A stretch of 64,000 nucleotides of DNA from Theobroma cacao (Eukaryota > Streptophyta > Magnoliopsida > Malvales > Malvaceae). The position numbers and the translations under genes were made by a program. Under the pieces are notes generated by a model. It was given only the letters and a program-made list of their open reading frames with translations, was not told where the DNA came from and did not search any database. The stretch is taken from NCBI RefSeq assembly GCF_000208745.1, contig NC_030852.1:2875402-2939401 (forward strand), read 5' to 3'. Below are positions 46,135-59,712 of this stretch, in pieces (position 1 is the stretch's first letter; each line of letters starts with the position of its first letter).

Positions 46135-48312
46135 TCTTATGTTCAAGAGTTTTGGGAAAGGCAAGAATGTTAACTCTCACTGCATAACCCAATCTCAATG
46201 AAGTTCACATGTAGAAAAAGAAAATATCCATTCCTCAATCCAAATAGTAATCCAAAATCCCTAGATTTCTTAGATTGACCCCAAAATATTCACATCTAGT
46301 TTTAGTGCTATTTCCCTCTTGCGTAAGAGTAAGAGTTTATTTTGCAAATAACAAAATGTAGACAAGGAAATTGTTTGAGGTCGTGTCAACACTTTCAAAC
46401 TGGACTTTTTATGAGTTTTGAAAGGTTGAAGACAAGTCAAAAATGGAAAGAGTTTTCTAAAAATGGATTTTTACCTCGCCAAGTTCTTTGGGGTTGCTGC
46501 TAGATCCATCATTCAATCACATCTTTCAAGCTCACAATATAGTTCAAAAGAATGAATACATAAAAAGTTTTCGGCAGAAAGGTGATATTAAACTATTTAT
46601 AATAAATTTACATAAAAAACATGACGCAACAACTCCCCTTGCATCTAAGCAATATTGGTCATTCATGGAAAAAAAAAAAGAGCAAAATCAGTCATTAGTT
46701 TGTTGCTTATTTCCATTATTCTAGCATTCTAATTAGACCAAGGTACTTCCCGTTTCCTTTCATTTATTTTTCTTGCTTGCAGACATCTTTCCCCTCCTAG
46801 TTCCAGGTTGGCAAGCACTACCAATAGCAATATGCCACAGTCACTTGTGTTCCTGTGCAATACAGAAACAAAGTCATCTAGGCAGCACGCACATAATGTG
46901 AAAGTTTCACCCTTGAAAATGATTCGTAAGACACCATGAGCTGGCTTGCTTTAGACTCGACCCACTCAATCCTTGCATCATAAGACAATTCAAATGTCTT
47001 GGTTTGAAGTATAGAGCAGTAACATTTAATACCTATGTAGTTTGTCTAAGTGGGTTACTATCATTTTCTCCCAACTGGGGTTATGTAATGTGTAGTGTAT
47101 TTGTTAAAGATGATATTACTTTTGAGAGTTGGAGCACCCATCAAAGAGAAGTAGGATTTAGTAACTAGAAAGGAAGGAAAAAGATAAGGCTGGTGATCTG
47201 ATTCTGACCTGAAATGTAATCAGGCACGAAAACCATTTTCAGGACCCAAGACTCCAAGAGGTCATACTTCATTTAAAATAAATAAATAAGAAGAAGAAAG
47301 AGGGAAAAAGCAAGAAGAGAAGAGAGAAAACCCAAAGCCTGAGAAGAGAGAGCATTTATTTTAATTTATAGTTCCGGTAAATGTGGATTATCCACAATTA
47401 CCAGAAAAAATTGTGTATTACAAAAGTAATTATATTAGTTGATGATCATGTATCATGGTGATATACCATGAACAACAATCACTACAGAATTAGCCTCTGA
47501 TACAAATTCCTTTAGAGAAGAAGATCTTCAGGAAGTGTTCACCACCCAGCATAGATACTACAAGCTTCAAAAAACCAACTTTACACCATTTTGCTTTGCT
47601 TCTCTTGTTCACTTGTGCTACTGTTTGGCTTTGCTCTGTGTTTGCATAGTGAATCTAGACCTTATTAGTTCGCATTAAAATAACAATGACTTTTGCTGTA
47701 ACCTCAGAGGATTATTATATTTTTTTGGGTTAGACATGCACAGACATTCCCAATTGCACATTAAAATAGGAATTAAATCTTTATAATCTGTTTGTGTGAA
47801 AATAAAATTGTTTCATTTTAAGTGATTAAAGCATCAATAGAAATTTATCCTTTATTCACCTTTGCACAAAAGAAAATCTATATATAGACCATGATCACTT
47901 AAAGACTCAAATGTACTCAAGCCTGGTCAAAGCATTCATACACTTACCATTTTATGCAAACTTTGCACACAAGCAATTAAGTATTTGAAACAATATAGCA
48001 AATGACAGGAATTTTTGTTCCTTGTAAGAATATTAAGCAAATTCAACCAAATTTTACTGATTTGGGTTCGAAATATCGGATGTTTCCTATTTATTATTGG
48101 TACTATGAGAGATGCATTAATTTGATAGCAAACTGCACATGATTTCATATTAAAATGAAAGAAATCCACTCAGACAAACTACACAGTATCAATTCCATAG
48201 CAACAAAGAAAATGCATCTCTTCTCTCAAAGAAGTAACTACATGTTTCATAGTATTGAATTATGCACTAAAAAGCATTTCACTGACCTTAAATTTATGCC
48301 ACCTTAAAAGCA
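46135..48312. other. Intergenic region, no gene seen
   Basis: Mostly AT-rich. Its right part is the 3' flank of the minus-strand gene at 48313-48943. Short frames at 46488 and 47936 have no recognisable features. Confidence 0.45.
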
Positions 48313-48943
48313 TCAATCTTCGTCAGTCAAATCCGAGTCGAACTCTTGATCTTTAGGTGGAGATTCATGCCGGAGATGGCGAATCTCTTTCATCAATTCA
48401 TCATCACTCTCTTCATGCTTCCCTGACAACTTCCTCTTTAGAATCCCTTCAAAGATTGAAGGTATAGCCTCTTCATCACCATCAAAGTACCTCTGTATTC
48501 GCATTTTTAGCTCTGCAAATACCAACCCTTTACTAATTACCCAAATTACAAAAAAAATCCCAGAAAGAAAAATCTCTTCTTTTTTCTTTACTTTCGATTA
48601 ATTCCTGCAAATTATGATGAAATGCCAAAACAATTCAAAACATTAAAAATTTTTAACCTTTAAGAAAAAAAGAGGCAGAATAGTAAGATTAAAATTTTCT
48701 TGTGTTTTCTAGTTTAATATTTCCTCGAGAACCAAACAGAATGTAAAGTTTCAAAATTGGGTTACCTTCGTTACTAACGTCGTCGTCTTCTTTGGAACCG
48801 GAGGAGTAGAACCTGAGTTGGGAGCGAGTCAAAGCGGCGAATAAGGGCCGCTTGGGAATTGAGCTGAATGCATTGCATTTAGTAGAAAAGAGGAGAAATT
48901 TGCAAGCAAAAAAGGGCACGCTCCTAAGCAGAGCTTGTTTCAT
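48313..48943 (-). CDS. Conserved-looking small protein, probable mitochondrial or plastid targeting (125 aa)
   Basis: There are two exons: 48943-48766 and 48512-48313, with a GT-AG intron and the frame joined as ...DDDVSNE-ELKMRIQRYF. The N-terminus (MKQALLRSVPFFACKFLLFSTK...LRFYSS) is rich in Arg, Ser and aromatic residues and lacks acidic residues, as in organelle presequences; RFYSS resembles a mitochondrial processing region. The mature part is acidic and helical-looking (KMRIQRYFDGDEEAIPSIFEGILKRKLSGKHEESDDELM) and ends DSDLTDED. In-frame ATGs lie upstream at 48997 and 49018; the chosen start best fits a presequence. I do not recognise a named family, and function is unknown. It is next to DPH2 on the same strand but is a separate gene. 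Confidence 0.65.
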
Positions 48944-49018
48944 GGCTGCCTCCTTCGGTTTGGTGGGGTTTAATTCAAAAAGAAATGGCTTTTGCATGGC
49001 CTTGCAGCCACGCCACAC

Positions 49019-49771
49019 TTGGTGTTTTATAGCTAATTTTCATGTTTACTACCCTATTATTTCTAAGTACATAAATTTACATATAAACAAGGTCACCAAC
49101 CACCTCAAGAACCGCCTCTATCTCTTATCTCTTATGAATTGTGAGATCGTTGATATTCTATTTATTAAATTGTGCAACTTACAGTTAAAAATTATTTTTA
49201 TCTACTCAAGACTAGGAGGTATGGTAAATAGAAAAAAATACTCAAATGTTCACAAAATTTTCAACACTAACCATACACTAACACTTAATTACCTTGACAT
49301 TCACCAAATCTAAAGGACATCAAAGTTACAGCAAAACAAGCTCAGATAGATAAGCAAAATTTCAGTACGTCAACCACACATTTTTGTTGACATATTTTGT
49401 GTTACTATAAGAATAATGAAGTTTTTCTGGAACCAACCAGCCTCAGCATTTTTTTACTATGAAAGAAAACTGTACTTGACCAATACATTTGTGAAACAAG
49501 AGACCGATCAACTAAGCACCGAGCCATACTCAGACCAAAGGTGCTGGACATCAGTGCAAACACTCAAAAAAGAGCTTGAAATTCTGACCCAATATGCTGC
49601 TGTTAGTACAGGGTTGGACTTCTCCTTGCCACTCCTTGAAAGTCAACTCACTAATGAGTTTAATGGCTTCAGGATTTCCATCTGACCAAGCTTGGTCCAA
49701 ACACAGTACCTTGAATGCCAATTGGGCTCTCTTCAATCCTGCATGTTTCCTTAACATGTTACTCTTAATCA
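49019..49771. other. Spacer between the small gene and DPH2, including the DPH2 3' UTR
   Basis: The part next to 49771 is the probable 3' untranslated region of DPH2. It holds a 68-codon minus-strand frame (ATG at 49757, to 49551) that is discussed as a finding. The rest is AT-rich, with the promoter of the small gene at its left edge. Confidence 0.45.
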
Positions 49772-52700
49772 CTAAGTTTCATGCTCAATTTTTTCGTCTT
49801 TGTAGCCAGATGCCTTTCCACTTCTTCCAACTAAATACGGCTCAGGCAAGGAACTGTTGGCATGCATTTCAAGACCATGATAAGATCGAGTTACAAAAAA
49901 TTCTGCTCCAGATTTAGCTACTCTTTTGACAAGAGAACCAGGGTTTGTGTCACGCAATTGCAGAACCTTCTCTGTTGCATTAGCTAAAGCAAGACTTCCT
50001 TCATTGTCTTCATCTCCGTTCTCTGCATAACATTCAACCAAAATAAAATACCTTGTTACACACATAATGCAGTTACCAAATAAAAATTGCAATAGAAAAC
50101 CAAGTTGGGCAAAGAACAATAGTTCAAAAACCCTTTTACATTTGTAAGAACACTCTACCATTGTGAAAACCTCTTTTCGTTTTCTCATTTTATGTTTTTT
50201 AAAATAAAGAAAAAAAAAACACAAAAGAAACCATGTAGAAAGGCATGGCTCGCTAACTCATCAGAACAGAACCATTTTCACTGAAACAATAAGTCAATTA
50301 CCACAAAATCTATAACAGAGTTCTACAGGTAGTACTGGTGCACCCATCATTTCATAAGCAAAAAGAAAACAAATAATGGAAGCATTATGGAGATCTAGTT
50401 TCAGCATAACTTTCATTGTGAAGCAAAGAAAAAAATACCTCAAAATATTACAAATTTGGCAGGAAATAGTTTTGTACAATGAAGAAATATACGTTCCTTA
50501 GAAAACTAACATTCATTTGCATGGAACAACCAGGCTAAACATAAATTTCCCTTGGTACTCTCAGTCTCTGAAGCTGCCAATACAAAATAGTGCAGCAAAC
50601 ACTGTATTACTGCCAACTAGAACACACAATTGCATATGAAAGTTACTATGTACTAATTACAGTGGTAACCATATTGATAGGCTTTTGGCATTGATCATAA
50701 AGGAATGAGTACATCAATGTCTTTTTATGATATTCTTAAGAAAAGCAGAAATAGAGTAGCAATTTTTTCCCTTTTTTTTTGGAAACTAGCAGAGTAGCAA
50801 TTTAAACGCTACCAATATGAATCAAAAGTGAGGGACATGTACCATGGAGTTCAAAATCTTCAACATATCCACCTTTAAGGAACGAAAACCGTGCTTCTTC
50901 TGGTTGTTTCTTTACCTCCAATGGAGAAGAATTAATCAAATCTCGAAATTCCATCACATATGTTCCTGTCCATTGGCTTCCTCTAAAGAATGAAAATTTC
51001 AAAGTTAGATATCCAAAACAGAAGTGGAAAAATTCTAGAGATTTTAACTACACATGCTTGTATATGTGACCAGAGCATTTCTCCTACAAAGTTTTCATGC
51101 CATGAGTAGTATTTATACATAGAGAGAGAAAGTCAATCAACCATTCTGCTTGGTTTCACAAAGCATACAGTCATTCAATTTTAATATTTCATTAAGAGAG
51201 TGGTATTGCATTAGACTGGTGGTAGCAGAAGTATTCCTATGGCCATTCCCAATTACACCATAAAGCTTAGTTTAGTTGAACTGAATAATAAAAAACATTA
51301 AATATATTGATAAATAAACAAGAAGATGCAAATGCAGAAAAGATTAGGGAAAGAGGGGGGGCAATGACCAGTGCGAGATAACAGTCAAGATAGGTCAGGG
51401 AAAATTAATTTATTAACTAGATTAACAAAATATTAATGAGGTAAGTCAATGGTGATGCACCTGTTGAAAGCTAGCAACGCTTCAAATGGAGTAATAACTG
51501 GTGCCAAGAACTCTTTGCTATCCAAAAGAGCAGTTTGGGCACAGGAGACATAGATGAAAACATCACACTGCAACAATGCAATATTTTTGTTATTAATCAA
51601 ACTCTCTGACTTCCTAACATAAAGGCAATCTATGAGCATGTCTTAGAGATTACTTCAGGAAAGTTAGCCAGTTTAGCAGGGTTTGGTCTTCCCATGACAA
51701 GCGTGTAGGCCTTTTTCCCAGCACCCATGATCAGTTCCTTCATCTGATGAATCATGTGAAGGTAGCCAGCTGCACCAATAGTTGCCAAGTTATACAGTGC
51801 ATCTTCTAGCACTAGTATGATGCATGCAAAAGCTACAAGCAAACATAAATCTTAGCTGTGACTTAGCAAAATATTACTTTTCACAAAATCTGAAAAACAA
51901 TGCAAAAAAACATCACATAATTATAGATTTGGAGCAGTAATACACACATCTACAATAAACAAAAGTAAGCATTAAAATTACACACACACATATTACACAT
52001 GTTGGGTGCTTCTGTGTGTAGGGATATGTGAAGAAACACTCTTCACCTGTAAGCAGACATGAGCAACAGATGTATAAAGCACATAAACATGGTCAAAATG
52101 GTTTAGAATGGGTAACCAGCTGAACACATGAAGACAATCTGGGGCCAAGATTCAATTCCCAAATAACAATTTACACAGAAAGGCAAGAGAGTCCTCTGCA
52201 CAACTTTAAGTTTAGGAGGAACAAGCATGAAAACCTACCTACACCAAGAGTTCCTACTAAAATCCCAACCATGTTAGCATCTTTTGCTCTCTCCACTAGA
52301 TAATATCTGCAAGAAACATCAGTCACATAGTGCATAACTCAGTAATGCCATACCATATTGATAGGGCATAAGGAAAATGCAGAGAATGTACTAAGTAACT
52401 AGTGACGAGCTCTAGATGGAATATAACTGTAGGTGTTGTTGACTCAGAACAACAAAAGCTGAAAGTTGGGAAGAGGTACCAATAGTGAGGCTGAAAAAGC
52501 ATGAAAAGTTGAAAGCATACCTACGCTTAAGGATCCTTTTCTGTTGGGAAACATCTGTCACTAACTGGTCCTCTGCTGCATCATATCTGACTAAAAACAA
52601 ACAGTAAACTTTAAAAAAAAATTGCTTTTCATTAAGAAAAAATAGCATATTCTTCTATCACTGTACATTAATCACTAGCTGAAGCCAATCTGCAAAAGCA

Positions 52701-55700
52701 TCACAAGCAAAAATAATTTCGACTTCATGAGATATTGTTTCCTTAAAGAAAAGGTTTGAGAAAGTCCACCAAGAGCATTAGAAGCAAATATATCTGGCAG
52801 TGTTAACCATCATGACATACTAGCTCTTGAACAAAACATACAAAAAAGGGAAAAGAAAAAGGGTGCAATGGTGTCATCTGAGTTCAGAAATCATGTAATC
52901 GGTGTGATATGAAGCATCAATACATGGTGATCAGATAGAAGGAAATCAACATAAGACCACATGTAAAGCAGGGAGACAATCATTCAACTGCATGCAGAGG
53001 AACAAATGCAACTGTGAATTACATAAACTTCCCAACTTGCACAAAGCTGTCAATTAAAATTACCACAGGCCTATAGATGCAAACAAGAAGTAAAATGTCC
53101 TTGCTCTGTGGTGTATGTACTCATACATCTTCATGATTGAATGCATTATTGATTACTCTATTAAAAGATGGGATTATATGGGGACAAACATGGCAATATA
53201 TCTACCTATTTCACAGCCATTAAATGTCAGCACAACATTGGCAAAAGCTGAATTATCAGGCCCAATCCATAAAAGCATGTAATCCTCCATTTTCTGTCCC
53301 TCTGGTAGATCCCATATCAAGCCTCCTAGGCTATACCTACTACCAGTTTCTGCACCTGAACTGTTACTAGTACAGCTTCCCAAATGCCCTAGGAGTCCGT
53401 TGGACCTCCTATGATCTTCTAATGGATTAATAATTGAACACATAACATCAGCAAATTGGAGTTCCACTTTGGCCTTAGGTGTAGCTTCCACCAATGCTTC
53501 TTTGATCTGTGATATAGCATGTGCATACTCTAACCCATAAAGAACCTGCTCTATCAAAGATAAGACCATTAGCCCTCACAGAAATGTTTGTATTAGCTGT
53601 TTCTGGCTATATTATATCCAAAAATAAAATAGGAATTGCGAGACTTGAGAAAGAAAATCATCAGCATAGAAAGAACATAATGAATCTGTTTTTTTTTTCT
53701 TCAAAATCTTTTAAGCAATTCATAAAAATCAACTTTCACCATGATGCCATCTCGCAAACATTTGGCATTTAGTTAATGTTTCCTTCCCATCTTAACAGAA
53801 TGTTACTTGCATACTGTGAAGAAGACCTTTTCTTCAAATAAGCCAGAGAAAAAAAAACCACAGCAAAGAGAAACATAAACAGAGAAAGAACATAATGGAT
53901 CCTGTCTTTCAAAATTTTCTGACTAATTCATAAACACTGACATTTAGTTGATGTTGCCCTCCATCTTAACATAATGTTGCCAGCTCATTCTGTAGAAAAA
54001 CTTTCATGACCTTGAGAAAATGCCCTTAGTTTGAAATAGCATTGTAAAAAATAAAATCCTACATTCAAACTAACTGGAAGAAACAGTCTACATGCCTCTG
54101 ATTTGCCTTGAAATCCAAACATATCACCAATGCCATAATGACTAGAAAATGCATAAACAGCTACAATGTGATGCTTATGGTTTCTATTGCACTAAGTCTG
54201 GTATTTAGGTCAAATGTGATTGTTCTTTAGGATACTAGGTTTCTAAAATCACTCAAGTTCAAGTCAGGGACTTGTACTTTCAGCTATCTACCTTATGACA
54301 ATAAAAGCATTTTGCTAATTATGACACCTGGAATTGGCCAGATTTAAGGGCTGAACAATTATCTTCATTTTCTACAACAATAATACGGCCAGTTATAATG
54401 ATCATACGCAACACTATACTTAGTCAAAACCATCAGCAAGCTCAGTAAAAATAAGGTTCTTTCTTAAAGTTTTCATATATGTCCTGTTTAGCCTTCCTCA
54501 CCTCTAGTATCCTCCACTAAATCACATCTTCTCACGAAGCCATTTGTAGGTCTCCTCACATGTCCAAACCATCCTAAACATGGTTCAATCATTTGGTCTT
54601 CAATGGATGCAACCTCAACTTTTTCCATATGCACTCATCCCAAACCTTATCTTATCTTTTTCTCATTTTATTTCCTTTTTCCAGGAAAAAAAAAGGTGCA
54701 AAGTGAATAGGATAGCCGAAACAAGAGTCCAACAATAAATCTCATATCCTCAGCTGAAACTAGCATTTTATACAATCTTCATATCTACATATGCACTTAG
54801 ATGAGCTGCATATAATAGTTACAGCAATGAAAAAAAATGATAGTTAACAAAAAATACGAACATACTTCAGGACAAATTGTTATCCATGATATCTATTTAT
54901 CACAATGGAAAAAAGCTTACAAGTGAAAAGGCAGAAATTCAACATTATTTATCATACCACAGTAGGTCTGCAATTGGTCCAAAAGAAACTTGACAACTTC
55001 TCAACACAACTGAATACGCTGATGGAAGCTTTTCCAAATACACAGAATGACGGAAGAGTTGAGGTTCTGCAACAAAAATTAGTCTTTGATCGGAAAATAT
55101 ATGAAGTAGAGCACAAAATCTACAGGGAGAAAAAATTGAACCCTGCCCAAAGTCACATTTTCAAACCAAAACATTACAGGAGAAAACCACAATAAATGGA
55201 AACCAATAGAAACAAACCAAGAGAAACAAACTAAGTTCAAAACTCTATTGGACAAACCCAAAAGATGTATCATAACTAAAATAACAGCTAATCTTGCAAC
55301 AATTCCCAACAACATTAACTTATAAACAATCTTCCCACAAAATAAAAAATCTCTGGTCGTAATTTTTAACCATTTCCTTATGACCAGAAACTAAAAGGTC
55401 AAGGTAATTTAAGCTCCTCCAATGTTCCTTGTAACATGTATTAAGAAGGAAAGATCTATTCTAGGCTCATAATCCCAGAAGCTTGGAACTCCAAAACCTT
55501 CTTCAGAACTAAAAATTTTTGCAAGACTTAGGATTTCAGTGGTCATCAGTCAATTTCAGCTTTCTTTGGAAGTGGTCTAAAGTTTCACTTTACCATGTTA
55601 TGAAAGATCTTTATTAACAAGGATTCAAATACCTTAAGAATTTTCCCAATTTAAACAATAAAAACTCATTACATTAAAAAGTGTAAGTCAGTCTTAAGTC

Positions 55701-56735
55701 CAGATAAAGGAAGGTTGTCATTGGGATTGTCAAATCATAGTATGAGTGGACATCAAAATACAAGAATTTATATGCTAGAATTTTGAATTCAAAATCACAT
55801 CAGACCTTGTAATGTAATAACATAACTGGATGAGACAGGATTTTCAAAGAGAGAGTTGGATTACAAATTATCCAAAAGCTGGAGCTAATAGGACATTGTC
55901 CAGTTTTAATACTTAAATTCTGATACACCCTTCACGTGTAAGCCAGATGAATGATGAAAGGGTTTTGCGCACAAACCCAAATGCATAAGAAAGATGCAAG
56001 CTAAAGAAGGATCAAAGAGGGTGACACATAAAGCTCAAAGGGCAACACACTGAGTGAAGAATTAACTAAAAGAAGATGAGATTTCCAGAATTCAATATTG
56101 ATACCACACGCTACAGAGGAAGCTGGGTGAAAAGTTATCCTACAGGCTTGAGTTGAAAAGGAAAGAGTTCGACTTTTATATTTAAGCTCTAATAAGGATA
56201 ATGAAAAAAACAAAAAAATTCTTATGCATACCAAAACAGAAAAGAGAAGCACCGTTCCAACATAACTAGTTGAAAGATCAAATCATCAATTAAGACCCAG
56301 AATTGATAAAACACATCTAAGCTTACCATAAATACAAAAATACTCAAAACAAGAAAAAAGAGAAAAAGAAGTAGTTACGGGCTGAGGCAGGTATGTCCAT
56401 AATGAATAACGCAATCAGCATCAATATGGGAAGCTCCAACCTCATCAACACAGCAACTTCCGTACGCTGTGTCTGCCATTACAAATAACCCAACTTTATT
56501 CCCTGACCCAAGCTTGTTTCTCAATGAATTAACCACCTTCGTAGAATGTTTCAACAAGTCATCTGGGAACTGGAAAACCAAAGCCCAACATTTCATTCAA
56601 CAACTAAAACATAAAAAAAAAAAGGTGCAACCAATATATATTATATTCCTTTACCTGCAAAGCAACTCTGGTGAAATTCCTACTTAGAATGAACTCTGCT
56701 GTGCGGCTGATTTCGAAGTTCGTTTCCAAGTCCAT
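49772..56735 (-). CDS. DPH2: Diphthamide biosynthesis protein 2 (DPH2), 490 aa
   Basis: Ten exons join in frame: 56735-56655, 56569-56379, 55066-54958, 53545-53206, 52590-52521, 52306-52239, 51769-51654, 51567-51461, 50982-50843 and 50022-49772, all GT-AG, ending TAG at 49774-49772. The protein has FPDDLLKHS, then YGSCCVDEVGA with Cys66-Cys67, VIHYGHTCLSPTSTLP, VLYGLEYAHAI, AYTLVMGRPNPAKLANFPE and YVSCAQTALLDSKEF with Cys334, the conserved Cys positions of the family. DPH2 pairs with DPH1 as a [4Fe-4S] radical-SAM-like enzyme. It transfers the 3-amino-3-carboxypropyl group of S-adenosylmethionine to a histidine of elongation factor 2, the first step of diphthamide synthesis in the cytosol. 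DPH2 mainly supports the cluster of DPH1. The length is about that of plant DPH2. All exons and motifs are intact, so the gene is probably functional. Confidence 0.95.
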
Positions 56736-58238
56736 GGCTGCTGGGTGACAGGCTTTCCCTCTGGGTGCGAGTCGCAGAAGAAATATGCGGAGAAAAAGTG
56801 AGAGGGGAAACACTGAGCCTTGGGCTGGGGATTGCGTAGAAGGCCTAGCCCAATTTAGACCTTTTAAATTTTAGTCTGATGATAAAAAAATAAATTGATT
56901 TTAAGATTTTTTTCCCCTTTTTTGGTGCATACGAAACAAATTGATTTAAGTTGAGCAAAGAATTTTCATCAACAATTTTAATTATGTATATTTGAAAATT
57001 TTATATAGTAAAAGTAATAATATTCTAAAAAACTTATGAACTATTTAATAAAATTTTCATAAATCTATTGTGCTTAATCATGTTCTTATATTTCTATTTT
57101 GGTTCAAAGAGGCATTTAAAATTAAATTTGATTAATTATTATTAATCAAAACGTAACTTGTCATTTTATGCCTCTTTGAAAAATGACATGTGGTCACATT
57201 ATCACACCACACCACTATCTAACATGCTACATCAACATTATATTATTTAACATATATAATAGAAGAATAAGATTTATTTAAATTTTCTTAAATTGTTAAA
57301 GAGCTTTTTTTATGTAGTGTTATGGCAAAAGAACTGTACAAAAAAGAAAATAATGGAGTAGTAAACAAGAGGGATTGGGATTTATTAAAGCATATGTTGC
57401 TCATGTATTTAGACATTTTCTTCTCTTATTTATTACTATTTTATTTCTCATGAATTAACAATATATGGGGAAAAATTCACATTATAAGTAAGTTAGATTA
57501 ACTTTGAGGTGTTTATAATCAATCTTGAGATGTAATTAAACTAAGATAATTAGTTTCTTCAAAAAAAAAAGGATAACTGGAATTTTTAATTACTTAAGAA
57601 AGCAATAGAGTTAAAAAGACCCATTTCCTTTTTTTCATTTGTCATTTTCCTGGTAATAATCAAATTTTAACTATGATTAAAAAACTTTTTATTATATGTT
57701 TTTGATTAAAAAAATTAAGTATTTCCTAAATGCTATCATATTAAATTGATACATTTTAAAATTTCAACAATTTCTCGTCCACACACATATTAAAGGATGT
57801 TATTGTTGCTAAAGGTCATGTTTTATATCCTATTATATCTTTTTTCTTTATCAAACTTCTTTTTTTTATTATTATCCAAATAAAGGAAAATTTAAACTCA
57901 TCTCATTAGAGATAATGTTTTATTCATCAAAATTTTCATGCCATGGCAATCCCTTACATTAAAAATGTTATTCCAATTGTTAAAAATTTAGGTAATAGAT
58001 ATCACTGGGTTCACCATTTTTGTCTGTTTGTTTTCTTGGGTTGGACTTTTTGTATTGATTATTAAAAATTAAACTATTGTAACATATTTTGTCTTTTTTT
58101 TCTATTTATTGAAAACATTAAGCTCGAATCCCTCTTTCTCTAATAAAATAAATTAGTAAGTTTATGCTTTACGGAAAAATTCAAGTTTTAATTAATTTAA
58201 ATTTTTTTTAAAAATAAATTAAATTAATTATCACATTC

Positions 58239-58242
<4 letters not shown>
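56736..58242. other. DPH2 upstream region and AT-rich intergenic DNA
   Basis: The DPH2 promoter should lie just right of 56735; no TATA box is clear. Further right the DNA is AT-rich with no gene, RNA or element ends recognised. Confidence 0.45.

Positions 58243-58270
<28 letters not shown>
58243..58270. repeat. (AT)n microsatellite
   Basis: An uninterrupted AT dinucleotide run of 28 bases. Confidence 0.9.
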
Positions 58271-58518
58271 CTTAAGAATTAAATTGATATATGAGTGATA
58301 TTTTAGAGAGATCGACTCTCATTCAACATTTTTATATTTACTACTTTCCAATATATGAATATAATTAAAAGTATATCAAAAGTAATGAACATAAAGATAA
58401 ATAAAAAAGAAATCAAAATCCTACATCAGGGTTAAGGGGGAAACCAAAACCCTACTTCAAGGGGTAAGGGAGTAGAACATATTAGAATTAATGGTTTCCA
58501 TATTCCACGTCTCAACAT

Positions 58519-58882
58519 TCAGATTTGAGGCACTTCCATGCTTTTGGTGGTAACATCAAGGGTCGACGTCGTGGGCTCCTCGAATGATCCTTCAGATAAT
58601 AGAAAAGGTTTTGGAGGTACCTCAAGTAGCTCAACCTTACCTTCAAGCATCTCCAAGACCTTACTTATTGAAGGTCGATCGATGGGCCTTATCTGAATAC
58701 ACCAAAAAGCAACTATGAGCATCTTCCTTACAATTCTTTTCACTCTCAGAAGCATTTCCTAACTCTACATCCTCCCCTTTGTCAAATTCATTGTAAATCC
58801 ATGAAGGGAAATATATTTGACTAGATTGTTCAGTAAATATATTCAAATTCCTTCTCTTTCCCACCATTTCCAATAACAACAT
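58519..58882 (-). pseudogene. C-terminal fragment of an LRK10-like receptor kinase
   Basis: The block starting at 58882 reads MLLLEMVGKRRNLNIF...SSQIYFPSWIYNEFDKGED. After a one-base frame loss near 58740, the second frame continues to 58519 with [44 protein letters not shown]. These are the last kinase subdomains and tail typical of LRK10-like/PR5K-type receptor kinases, including the Arg of RPIDRPS. No ATP-binding loop, catalytic Asp, extracellular domain or transmembrane segment is found upstream on this strand, so it is a dead fragment. Confidence 0.85.
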
Positions 58883-59707
58883 TCTAAATGTTGGGATTCG
58901 ACCGCATACTCGAACATGAAAATAATCAATAATTAAAATAGTAACGCAACAGAAAAAAATAAAATAATATTTAATTAGAGAAACAGTCGAATCTTATAAG
59001 ATCAATGTTTGTGTTTTTCATGTAATTTTTAAATCAATAATGAACACTCATAAGTTTAAGGGTTGCAGACCTTACTCTGGATATCGTAATCAAGAGCCAA
59101 TTAAATCCAAATATTTGCTTCTTCTCCTTTAGGATTTGTCAAATCTTTAGCCATCCAAGTATTTGGCCTCTAACAGTAATCCACATAGTGACTGAATAAG
59201 ACCTTCTCAAAAGTAAGATTTTTTTTTACTTGTACTAGCAAGTATTGTTTCTAAAACAAAGGACCAAAAATTCTTGATGAATCTTATTTTTGTCAGAGAA
59301 AAGAAAACTATTTTCTTTTCTTATTTTATGAAACAATTGAGAAGTGGTTTGGAGGCTTCTTATTCTATTTTGCTAATATAACATATTTATATAGCCAAAC
59401 TAATTTGTAACTCTAAATATAATAGTTGTATTTTAATTTAATTAAGTCTCTGAAAACTTAATTAATTTCTCACTTTATTTCAGTCTCTTTCAATTAAGTT
59501 TAACTTAATTAATTATCCTTATTTAGTTTTAATCATGTCACTTAATGTATGTGACCATTAGGTTTCTAACATGTTGGCAATAAATATAAATCATAATCAA
59601 ATATCAATTTGATAATTAATTTATATTTATAGATCATGAGCAGCATCTAGCAATACATCATGACCACCCAAATGTTAAAGAGTCAATTAAAGAATTTGAC
59701 AAAACCT
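58883..59707. other. Intergenic region, no gene seen
   Basis: AT-rich. It may contain decayed repeat DNA, but no recognisable coding remains of the kinase upstream of the fragment. Confidence 0.4.
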
Positions 59708-59712
59708 TTTAG

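Noticed and set aside
54905..55195. 96-aa plus-strand frame with a coiled-coil look
   Set aside because: It is antisense to DPH2 exon 3 and its introns. The minus-strand exon with GT-AG sites explains the openness.
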